A DNA stretch of 64,000 nt from Paraoerskovia sediminicola. Its GTDB lineage: Bacteria; Actinomycetota; Actinomycetes; Actinomycetales; Cellulomonadaceae. Under the pieces are notes generated by a model. The model worked only from the letters and a program-made list of their open reading frames with translations. It was not told the DNA's origin and did no database searches. Positions within the stretch are counted from its first letter, which is position 1, and each line of letters opens with the position of its first letter. The translations under genes and the position numbers were made by a program. This document shows, piece after piece, positions 16,812 to 25,128 of this stretch. The stretch is from positions 930,001-994,000 of the forward strand of contig NZ_AP027729.1 of assembly GCF_030296575.1 (NCBI RefSeq), read 5' to 3'.

Positions 16812-16927
16812 ACGCGCCCCTAGAGAGCATGTCTTAGGCACCCTTAGCGATAGTGAGCGATAGAGTAATCCCAGGTCAGCGGCTTGCAGCCGCCTGGCCG
16901 GCCACCTAGAAACGTGCAATAGGCAGA

Positions 16928-16969
16928 TTCCCAAGCTGATAGCGCGGGTTCGATTCCCGTCACCCGCTC
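16928..16969. repeat. attR core with tRNA-Gly 3' fragment
   Basis: Exact copy of 11918-11959. It carries only the tRNA 3' half (no D-arm or 5' acceptor strand), so it is not a working tRNA gene. Confidence 0.93.
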
Positions 16970-17057
16970 CACAGCATGTCAGTGCAGGTCAGAGCCGCTT
17001 CCGGACGTCGTCCGGGGCGGCTCTCGTCGTCCCTGGACCGTCCCCGTGCCACGGCCG

Positions 17058-17137
17058 CCGAACCGGTGGTTATGGTCGATCCCGGGCCTCGGACGACACC
17101 GAACCACCGGTTCGGCGCGAAGGAACCACCGGTTCGG
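17058..17137. repeat. REP-like palindromic repeat with CGAACCGG arms
   Basis: CCGAACCGGTGGTT at 17058-17071 is inverted at 17102-17115 and partly repeated at 17123-17137. The 24 bp at 17059-17082 match the left arm of the palindrome at 21185-21208 at 21 positions. It follows the pirin stop and may also terminate that transcript. Confidence 0.65.
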
Positions 17138-17179
17138 GACGGGACCGCCGGACGCGCCCGGCCGGTTCCTGATAGGTCG

Positions 17180-18286
17180 TCAGGCCCGCCGACGCGGGCG
17201 CAGCCGCACGTCCGGCAGCCGTGGCGCCGGGAGCGGCGGACCGTCGTAGCCGACGGTCTCGCCGAAGCGCATCTCGTCAGCGCCCTCGACGAAGCCCGTG
17301 ACCCGACCATCAGGCGCGTCCGAGCCGTCAGACCCGCCAGACCCGTCGGCGCCGCCCGACCCGCCAGAGCCGTCGGAGTCACGCGACCCGGTGGCGAGCT
17401 GGGCCGACCAGGCCGCGCGAGCCTCGGCCACGTCCTCGTGCGTGCGCCCGACGAAGTTCCACCACATCACGACGTCCTCCTCGAACGGCTCGCCGCCCAG
17501 GAGGATCATCCGGGCGGGCCCGTCGGACGACGCGGCCACCGTCAGCGACGTCCGTCCCGTCCCGACGTACGCGAGCGAGGACGGCGGCACCCGGACACCC
17601 TCGAGCGTCACGTCGCCGGCATCGACGAGCAGGCCGTGCTCGAACCCCTCCGACACGTCGAGCGTCACCTCGCTGCCGGGGTCGAGGTCGACCTGCGCAC
17701 CGACCAACGGTGTGTGGACCATGGCCGGGGAGGTCACGACGCGCCCGCCGAGCCCGAGGGAGCCGACGAACACCTCGACGCGCGCCCCGAGGGCGAGCAC
17801 CGTCGGGAGGTTCGACCGGTGCTCGAACGCCGGTGGGCCGCCGGCGCGGGACGACGGCAGCGCGACCCAGAGCTGCACGCCGTGGAGCCGCGCCTCCCGG
17901 CTGCCGCGCGGCGTCTCCTCCGAGTGCGAGATGCCGCGGCCGGCGGTCATGAGGTTCAGCTCGCCGGGGCGCACCGTCTCGAGCGACCGGAGCGAGTCGC
18001 GGTGCAGCACCTCGCCCTCGAACAGCCAGGTGACGGTCTGCAGACCGGTGTGCGGGTGCGGCGGGACCTGCATGCCCGGGCCGCGCGAGACGTCGTCCGG
18101 CCCGTAGTGGTCGCAGAAGCACCAGGCGCCGACGAGCGAACGGGCGCGCTGCGGGATCGTGCGCCGCACGTCCATGGCCCGCGGACCGCCGAGCGGCACG
18201 TCCCGGTGCGTGAGGACCTCGATGCCCGCGCGCGGATCGCCAGCGGAGCACAGGCGTTCGTCGGGGTCGCGCTCCTGGTTGCTCAT
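17180..18286 (-). CDS. Pirin family protein
   Basis: 368 residues from ATG 18286. Bicupin with the pirin N-terminal metal site PPHPHTGLQTVTWLFEGE and LMTAGRGISHSE, then the pirin C-terminal cupin (MILLGGEPFEE, WWNFVGRTHEDV). Residues ~310-335 are a Gly/Ser/Asp repeat linker (GGSGGADGSGGSDGS). Pirins are Fe-binding proteins with quercetinase or regulatory activity; the role here is unknown. Stands alone between the element and the DnaA-box cluster. Confidence 0.9.
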   Translation of the reverse strand: MSNQERDPDERLCSAGDPRAGIEVLTHRDVPLGGPRAMDVRRTIPQRARSLVGAWCFCDHYGPDDVSRGPGMQVPPHPHTGLQTVTWLFEGEVLHRDSLRSLETVRPGELNLMTAGRGISHSEETPRGSREARLHGVQLWVALPSSRAGGPPAFEHRSNLPTVLALGARVEVFVGSLGLGGRVVTSPAMVHTPLVGAQVDLDPGSEVTLDVSEGFEHGLLVDAGDVTLEGVRVPPSSLAYVGTGRTSLTVAASSDGPARMILLGGEPFEEDVVMWWNFVGRTHEDVAEARAAWSAQLATGSRDSDGSGGSGGADGSGGSDGSDAPDGRVTGFVEGADEMRFGETVGYDGPPLPAPRLPDVRLRPRRRA

Positions 18287-19027
18287 GGACCGAGCGTAGG
18301 CACGCGTGTCGGCCTCCGTGCCGACGCCTGGCCCACCTGTGCGGACCACGAACCTCGACGAGGTCCTGGACAAGCGTCAGCGGGCCGCTCGGAGGTCGAG
18401 TCCGAGGGGCCCGCTGTCGACCCCGTGCCCCAGCAGAACAGCGGCAGGCCGGTGCGGCCGGTCACGGTGGGGCGCCGCAGTGACGTCACGGCTCGGTGCG
18501 GTCGCGGTCCGGCGGGCTCAAGGTCCGTCTCACCACAGTCGACACCTCTCGTGGTCGTGCTTCCGGGTCCGGCAGGACTGCGCCGTCACACGCCTCCCCA
18601 GCAGGACACCAGGGGGTCGAGCCGTTCTCCGGTCGATCGACACTGCGACGCACCCCCGTCGACCGTCCGGCCGAGCGACTGCGTCCACGGTGCCGCTAGA
18701 GACGTTTTAGTCCTCTCGGGCGGCACGTGCAACAGGTCCGGGGGCGCCGCGAGCACCGGACGGCGTCGTCCACCGGTCGTCCACAGGCGGAGCGGCCGAA
18801 CGGCCACACGACCCACAGGCATGTGTACAAAATCTGTGGAAAACCTCGGTCGCCGACAGGCTGGACCTCAGCCTGAGGGTTAGCACGGATGTCCCGTTCC
18901 AGCACATTCTCGCGGAAAATCACCCGCGCTGGGCTGATCGCACGCCGTCCACAGCGCGGTCCACAGCGCTGGCCTGCTGTTTCGGGTTATACACACAGGG
19001 TTGTGGACAACCTCTGTGGACAACTCG
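18287..19027. other. 740-bp gene-free region
   Basis: Open frames crossing it are shadow-like and start without RBS. The pirin promoter must lie at its left end. The right third is lower in GC and holds the DnaA-box cluster listed separately; I see nothing else in 18320-18770. Confidence 0.6.
18777..19023. promoter_or_regulatory. Cluster of at least eight DnaA-box-like 9-mers (datA/DARS-like)
   Basis: Against TTGTCCACA: two perfect copies in reverse orientation at 19002-19010 and 19015-19023 (TGTGGACAA). One-mismatch copies lie at 18777-18785, 18822-18830 and 18835-18843, and two-mismatch copies at 18945-18953 and 18957-18965. TTATACACA at 18987-18995 is one base from the E. coli box. The reverse boxes form two pairs with the same 13-bp spacing. 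Flanking genes are pirin and an unknown protein, not dnaA/dnaN, so this is probably a DnaA-titration or reactivation locus rather than oriC. Confidence 0.7.
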
Positions 19028-20023
19028 TCACACCCAGACGCTCCCGCCGCGCGACATCTCCGCCCGCGCGCGCAGCTCGTCCGACCCGACGACGAAGCCG
19101 CTGTCGCTCACCACCGTCCCTCCGATGCGCGCGGTCAGCGCCACGGACAGCCCTGCGATCGCCGAACGGACCCTCTCCCGCGCGATGAGATGGGTGCCCG
19201 ACGGATGCTCGACGTCGAGCTCGAGCGGCTCCGCGGGCCGCCACATCATCCGGTACTCGAACGGGCCGTACTCGCGCCACGCCCGCCGCTGCAGCGCCAG
19301 CGGGACGTCGGTCGCTCGCTGCAGCCAGACGTGCAGGTCGCCGTCGTACGGGGACTCACCCACGAGGGTGAACGCCGCCGGTCCGCGCTCCACGCGGCTC
19401 TCGTCCACGACGCGCGCGCCGGGCTGGACCTTGCGCAGCATCGGGAGCACCTGCCCCGCCGTCAGGGCGTGGGCGCTGTACAGCGTGAGGTCGACCGAGG
19501 ACCGAGGGTCCGGCGTGACGACCTCGTTGGTGCTGGTCACCAACGAACCCCGCACCGCACGGGCCACGGCGACCGCCCAGCGCAGCGCGCGGAGCTCGGC
19601 GCCCACCGGCATCGCCGGACCGAAGGCGCGGACGAGTCCGTCCCGGTCCTCCGCCGCGGCCGCGGGACCGCCCCTCGCGGGCGGCTGCGCCGCGTGGAGC
19701 GCGTAGCCGATGGCGCCCTGTTCGACGTCGAGCGCCTGGGTCTGGGCCGGGGTCAGCGGGAACGGGCCGACGGCGCAGAGCTCGTCGTCGAGCGTGAGGA
19801 TCCCCGGACGGGCCTCCGCACGGACCTGAGAACCCCGGAAGCGCGCCCCGACCGCCCGCGGCATCTCGGCTGTCGCCTGCACCGTGGAGACCGGCTCGCG
19901 AGCCCAACCCGCGTCGAGGTAGCGCGACCGAGCGTATTCCGCGAGGTCGGTGCCCTCGGGCACGACGAGTACGTGGTCGTGCGCGAGCTCAGCGGGTAGC
20001 GCCCCCGCGACACCGAGAGTCAT
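19028..20023 (-). CDS. Protein of unknown function (paralogue B)
   Basis: 331 residues, soluble, no known motif. Diverged paralogue of 10015-11085: HDHVLVVPEGTDL near the N-terminus, AVGPFPLTP, EDRDGLVRAFGPAMP, PDPRSSVDLTLYS and the terminal GGTVVSDSGFVVGSDELRAR align with matching blocks there. The conserved C-terminal GG-(I/V)--D-GF block is followed by 16 further residues here. The two copies lie 9 kb apart on either side of tRNA-Gly. Function not recognised. Confidence 0.7.
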   Translation of the reverse strand: MTLGVAGALPAELAHDHVLVVPEGTDLAEYARSRYLDAGWAREPVSTVQATAEMPRAVGARFRGSQVRAEARPGILTLDDELCAVGPFPLTPAQTQALDVEQGAIGYALHAAQPPARGGPAAAAEDRDGLVRAFGPAMPVGAELRALRWAVAVARAVRGSLVTSTNEVVTPDPRSSVDLTLYSAHALTAGQVLPMLRKVQPGARVVDESRVERGPAAFTLVGESPYDGDLHVWLQRATDVPLALQRRAWREYGPFEYRMMWRPAEPLELDVEHPSGTHLIARERVRSAIAGLSVALTARIGGTVVSDSGFVVGSDELRARAEMSRGGSVWV

Positions 20024-20123
20024 GGCCGGAGGCTAGCGGGAGCAGGCTACGGCCATGTTTCGTGGTCACCGCCCGGAGCCGCCAACGGTCGGCGGCACTG
20101 GCGCGCCGGTCGGCGCCCCGGGA

Positions 20124-20648
20124 TCAGTCCGCGTCGACGTCGTGCAGGTGGTGGACGACGTCGTGCACGAAGTACTGACCCAGCGTCCGGACCGTGAACT
20201 GCGACCCGTTGGACCGGCGTCCGGCACGGTCGAGCTGCTCCGGGGCGACCGCGTCGAACGACGCGGCGACCGCGGCGCCCGCGGCCGCGAGCTCGACGGC
20301 CACCACCCCCGGGTCCTGGAGCGCGTACTCGCCCGCGACCGCAGCGGTGTCCTGGTCCCAGTTGTCGAAGTCCGGGGTGTCGTAGGCGAGCATGAGGGCG
20401 AGCCGCTCGTCGAAGACGCCGAACACGTCGCGCACGTGCGCTGCGTACTCGAGCGCCGACCACGTCCCCGGGTCGGGGCGCACGGCGACGTCGTCCCGCT
20501 CCAGGACGGCGACGTAGCGGGGGACGGCGGCCGTCACGGCCGCACCGACGGCGCCGGGCGGGAGTGCCCCGGCGTCGAAGCCGCAGTCGGGGCACGGGCG
20601 GTCGAGAACCCAGGTCCAGTCCTTGGTGTCCGGCTCGATGGAGTCCAT
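20124..20648 (-). CDS. DinB-like four-helix-bundle protein
   Basis: 174 residues from ATG 20648. An N-terminal CPDCGFDAG knuckle precedes a DinB/maleylpyruvate-isomerase-like bundle (TWSALEYAAHVRDVF, FDNWDQDTAAVAGEY, TLGQYFVHDVVHHLHDV). The three His of AAHVRDVF and FVHDVVHH are likely metal ligands. The superfamily includes thiol-dependent transferases; the substrate is unknown. It precedes paralogue B by 100 bp on the same strand. Confidence 0.75.
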   Translation of the reverse strand: MDSIEPDTKDWTWVLDRPCPDCGFDAGALPPGAVGAAVTAAVPRYVAVLERDDVAVRPDPGTWSALEYAAHVRDVFGVFDERLALMLAYDTPDFDNWDQDTAAVAGEYALQDPGVVAVELAAAGAAVAASFDAVAPEQLDRAGRRSNGSQFTVRTLGQYFVHDVVHHLHDVDAD

Positions 20649-20701
20649 GCGCCGAGCATAGGGGCGCGTCGGCGCTGGGTGCGGACCTCCCGCCGCTGCC
20701 G

Positions 20702-21145
20702 TCAGAGCGCGTCGGCGGCCAGGAGGCGGTCCAGCTCGGCGTCCGAGAAGATGCGCGACCGGATCAGGAACCGCACGCCCTCCGGCGCCTCGAGGCTGAA
20801 CCCGGCACCTCGGCCCGGCACGACGTCGATCGTCAGGTGGGTGTGCTTCCAGTACTCGTACTGGTTGCGGCTCATCCACACCGGGACCGTCGCCTGCTCA
20901 CCGGGGTGAGGGCCGTCGTCCGACCCTACGAGCGACAGGTCGCCGAGGTGGACGTCCGCATCGCCGGTGAGGAAGTCGCCGAGCGGGTAGCACATGGGTG
21001 AGCTGCCGTCGCAGCAGCCGCCGGACTGGTGGAACATCAGCTCGCCGTGCTGCTCACGCAGGCTCAGCAGCATCTCGGTCGCGGCGGCGGTCACCGCGAC
21101 CCGCTCGGGGACGGGGCGCGCCTCGTCCTTGATCTCGTCCACCAT
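20702..21145 (-). CDS. DUF779 domain-containing protein
   Basis: 147 residues, full-length DUF779 with its signature LMFHQSGGCCDGSSPMCYP and a WKHTHLTIDVVPGRG C-terminal block. DUF779 genes are regularly found beside acetaldehyde/aldehyde dehydrogenases in actinobacteria, as here (106 bp downstream of the dehydrogenase, same strand), which implies an accessory role such as cofactor or metal handling; the biochemical function is unknown. Confidence 0.88.
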   Translation of the reverse strand: MVDEIKDEARPVPERVAVTAAATEMLLSLREQHGELMFHQSGGCCDGSSPMCYPLGDFLTGDADVHLGDLSLVGSDDGPHPGEQATVPVWMSRNQYEYWKHTHLTIDVVPGRGAGFSLEAPEGVRFLIRSRIFSDAELDRLLAADAL

Positions 21146-21184
21146 CGTGGGGCTCCTCTTCTCGAACCGGTGATCGTGTACCCG

Positions 21185-21240
21185 CGAACCGGGGGTCGTG
21201 GTCGATCCGACGGGCAGGATCGACCACGACCCCCGGTTCG
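21185..21240. repeat. Perfect 24-bp inverted repeat between aldehyde dehydrogenase and DUF779 genes
   Basis: Arms 21185-21208 and 21217-21240 pair perfectly around an 8-nt loop (GACGGGCA). The arm starts CGAACCGGGGGTCGTGG and matches 17059-17082 at 21 of 24 positions; another half copy (CGAACCGGTGATCGTG) is at 21163. In the RNA it would be a very stable hairpin, acting as attenuator or 3'-end stabiliser between the two genes, or a REP-type mobile palindrome. Confidence 0.8.
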
Positions 21241-21251
21241 GCAGGAGGGGT

Positions 21252-22775
<1,524 letters not shown>

Positions 22776-22961
22776 GCGTGCCTGCCTCCTCGCGTCGGTC
22801 GGCGCCTCGTTGCGCCGTCCTGCTCGGACGGTAGGCCCGCAGGGGTTGCAGGAGCGTTGCAGGTCTGCCCGAGGCTCGCCGTGCACCCGATGGCGACTCT
22901 GCTTGGATAGGCGGTGGGCGCCGCAGACGGCGGAGCCCGACGCCGAGGTCGGAGGGCGGGC

Positions 22962-23393
22962 ATGACCCGGTTCGATTCATTCACGACACTTCTGGGCACC
23001 GCGTCGTGCTGCGCGCTCCTCGTCTCGTGCTCCACCGGTCCGGACGACGACGCCCGTGCAGCGTTCGAGGACCGCCCAGTGCTGCCCTCCTGCGGCGAGC
23101 TGAACCTCAGCCAGGGCGAGGAAGAGCCCGCGTCCGCGCGGGAGTGCCTCGACGAGGCCGGGACAGCGGGGGCGGAGCTCACCGTCACCAGCCCGACCAC
23201 CGAGGGCGACCCCATCACCACCTACTTCCGCGTCGGGCCCGGGATCGACGGGATGGAGATGTGGGTGGATGCCACGCAGGACGCCTACGGCTCCGGGGAG
23301 TGGGAGCTCTGGCGGTGTCCTGAGACGGTGACGGCAGTCGACCCGCTCGGCTGCGAGCCCGCAGCCGAGCCGATTGCTGCCGGCGTCGGCTGA
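22962..23393 (+). CDS. Putative secreted lipoprotein
   Basis: 143 residues from ATG 22962 with GGAGGG upstream. Signal peptide and lipobox [17 protein letters not shown] suggest a Cys-anchored lipoprotein. The mature part is acidic, contains several Cys ([28 protein letters not shown]) that could form disulfides, and has no family I recognise. It lies opposite to, and between, the dehydrogenase and the regulator genes. Confidence 0.65.
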   Translation: MTRFDSFTTLLGTASCCALLVSCSTGPDDDARAAFEDRPVLPSCGELNLSQGEEEPASARECLDEAGTAGAELTVTSPTTEGDPITTYFRVGPGIDGMEMWVDATQDAYGSGEWELWRCPETVTAVDPLGCEPAAEPIAAGVG

Positions 23394-23397
23394 CCGG

Positions 23398-24708
23398 TCA
23401 GCAGAGCGAGCGGTCCAGCAGGGCGAGCCGCGCGCGGGCGCGGGTCGCGGCGGGCGAGCCCGTGGCCGCGACCCGGGAGAGGTGGCGCCAGGCGTCGTGG
23501 TCGTCGGCGCCCTCGCGGCTCGCCAGCCAGCGCTCGACCGCGCCGGCGTCGGACGACGCGAGCACCGCCCCGCGCAGCTCGGCCGACAGCTCCGCGCGGA
23601 TCGCCTCGACGCCCGGCGCGACCGACCGCGGGAGCACCGGCCCCGGGTACGCCGCGAGCGCCCCGCCGAGGTCCCCGACGGCGAGCAGCGACCGGACGAG
23701 GGCGACGTCGGTCGCGAGCGGACGCGCGAGCCGGTAGGGGCGTGACTCCCCCAGCAGCGGCCCGACGGCGCGGCGCAGCCGCGAGACCTCGGCGCGCACG
23801 GCGACGTCGCTCAGGGTTCCCGGGTGCAGCAGCACGGCGAGCTCGTCCGCGGTCAGGCCTCGCGGGTCCTCGGCGAGGAGCAGCAGGATCTCCGCGTGCC
23901 GCAGGCTCACGTGCCGGTCGCGGCCCGGCCCGTGGTGCAGCGATGCCCCGCCGAGCACCTCGAGCCAGGTGCCGGACGTCGTCCCGCCGGCCGGGTGGGC
24001 GGTGCCGGGCAGGAGCAGCTCGCCTGCCGCAGCCAGGTCCGGTGCTCCCGGCGACGCGCCCTGGCCCGCCCGCCAGGACCGCTCGACGAGCTCGGACTCG
24101 ACGGCCGCGACCGAGGCCCGGACGAGCGAGAGCACGACCCCGGACGCCGCGGACCCGCCGCCGGTCACGTCGAGCACGCCGACCACGCGCCCGTCGACGC
24201 CGCGGATCGGCGCCGCCGCGCAGTTGAACGCCTGGACGGGACGCGTGAAGTGCTCGGCACCGAGGACCTGGACGGGGCGCCGGGTCGTGAGCGCCGTCCC
24301 CGGCGCGTTGGTGCCCACCCGTTCCTCGCGCCACACGGCGCCCTCGACGAACCCGACCTGCCCCACGGCGTCCCGCACCCCGTGGTTCCCCTCGACCCAC
24401 AGGAGGCGACCGACGTCGTCCGTCACCGCGACGACGAGCCCGTCCGTGACGGCGGCGTCCACGAGCAGCTCGCGCACGACGGGCATGACCGGGGCGAGCA
24501 CGTGCGCGGCGCGGTACTCCGCGAGCTCGTGGTCGGAGAGCTCGACCTCGGGGTGCGGCGACTCCGGGTCGACCCCGTTGCGCAGGCTCCGTGCCCACGA
24601 CTCGGCGACGAGCGGGCGGACGCCGGGCGCGAGGTTGCCGGTGGTCACGTAGGCCTCGTGGGCAGCGCGCACCCGTGCGGGGTCCTCGCTCGGGACCGTG
24701 CTGCGCAT
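23398..24708 (-). CDS. GAF-domain transcriptional regulator (AcoR-like N-terminus)
   Basis: 436 residues from ATG 24708 (GGAGG upstream). Residues ~20-90 resemble the AcoR N-terminus (ARVRAAHEAYVTTG, LVAESWARSLRNGVDP). A GAF sensor follows (VVAVTDDVGRLLWVEGN, WREERVGTNAPGTAL, FNCAAAPIRGVDGRVVGVLDVTG). There is no AAA+ domain; the C-terminus is a winged-helix-like region (LRHAEILLLLAEDPRGLTADELAVLL). Actinobacterial proteins of this layout sit beside acetaldehyde dehydrogenase genes and probably sense the aldehyde or alcohol. Confidence 0.82.
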   Translation of the reverse strand: MRSTVPSEDPARVRAAHEAYVTTGNLAPGVRPLVAESWARSLRNGVDPESPHPEVELSDHELAEYRAAHVLAPVMPVVRELLVDAAVTDGLVVAVTDDVGRLLWVEGNHGVRDAVGQVGFVEGAVWREERVGTNAPGTALTTRRPVQVLGAEHFTRPVQAFNCAAAPIRGVDGRVVGVLDVTGGGSAASGVVLSLVRASVAAVESELVERSWRAGQGASPGAPDLAAAGELLLPGTAHPAGGTTSGTWLEVLGGASLHHGPGRDRHVSLRHAEILLLLAEDPRGLTADELAVLLHPGTLSDVAVRAEVSRLRRAVGPLLGESRPYRLARPLATDVALVRSLLAVGDLGGALAAYPGPVLPRSVAPGVEAIRAELSAELRGAVLASSDAGAVERWLASREGADDHDAWRHLSRVAATGSPAATRARARLALLDRSLC

Positions 24709-25128
24709 CGTCGCGCCTCCGGCTGCTGGTCGTCGGCGCCCCGTCCACGTCGTTGCGGCGCCTCGGCTCCACTGTAGGCACTCGGGCGCCGACGTGGGGT
24801 CTGCCGGACGCACCGTCCTGCACCATGTCGCGCCCGGGGCGTATCGCCATCTGTCGTCGTGCCGGTCGGATCGTGAAATTCTTTGCAAAGTACGGATGTG
24901 ATTTCAGACACGTTTGCAACGGCGAAGGTCGCACCCCACCAGGTGAAGGACCGCGCCCCGATGCCCTCGTCCGGCCTCTCACCTGCGACGACGCGTCTGT
25001 GCACGCGCCCGCCCCCGACGCGATCGCGCCCCGCCCGCCCGAGCCGCGCGCCGTCGTCGGACGCTCACCCGCCGGACGGATCGCGCTTTTCCAGTGATCC
25101 GGGCCGACGCCCCGAGTACCGTTGAAGG
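24709..25128. promoter_or_regulatory. Divergent intergenic region with CTTTGCAAAG palindrome
   Basis: 420 bp between the GAF regulator and glgP. A local AT-rich block contains the 10-bp palindrome CTTTGCAAAG (24881-24890) nested in a wider inverted repeat, TGAAAT (24874) and ATTTCA (24901); TTTGCAA recurs at 24912. Such sites suit a sugar-responsive LacI-family repressor of glgP. No gene seen here. Confidence 0.45.

Larger units (their letters stand above)
16191..16927. other. Non-coding right end of the element
   Basis: No convincing gene; the frames that stay open lack RBS and family resemblance. 16225-16360 is clearly lower in GC. The stretch holds a strong hairpin (16369-16399), two copies of a 29-bp direct repeat (16553-16581, 16718-16746), one copy of the 20-bp repeat (16792-16811) and AGCGATAG twice (16848-16864). 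It looks like the attP P-arm region. Confidence 0.6.
11918..16969. mobile_element. Integrated element of ~5.0 kb in tRNA-Gly(CCC)
   Basis: Bounded by a perfect 42-bp direct repeat (11918-11959 and 16928-16969) that starts in the anticodon loop and covers the tRNA 3' half. Gene order, all plus strand: tyrosine integrase, hypothetical protein, Xis-like HTH, P-loop-like protein, replication-type protein with internal iterons, HNH-like protein. No capsid, portal, terminase, relaxase or FtsK-type gene is present. The architecture suggests a phage satellite or a minimal integrative element that replicates after excision but needs a helper to spread. Excision would give a circle of about 5,010 bp. 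Confidence 0.88.

Noticed and set aside
16247..16837. 196-codon reading frame at the right end of the element
   Set aside because: No RBS, mixed composition, crosses both 29-bp repeats and the hairpin; the repeats explain its repeated peptide (GIVAGQPMR).
16928..16969. Second tRNA-Gly gene
   Set aside because: Only the 3' half is present; no 5' acceptor strand or D-arm, so it is the attR copy.
18777..19023. Chromosomal replication origin (oriC)
   Set aside because: Actinobacterial oriC lies between dnaA and dnaN; neither is here, so a titration or control locus is more likely.
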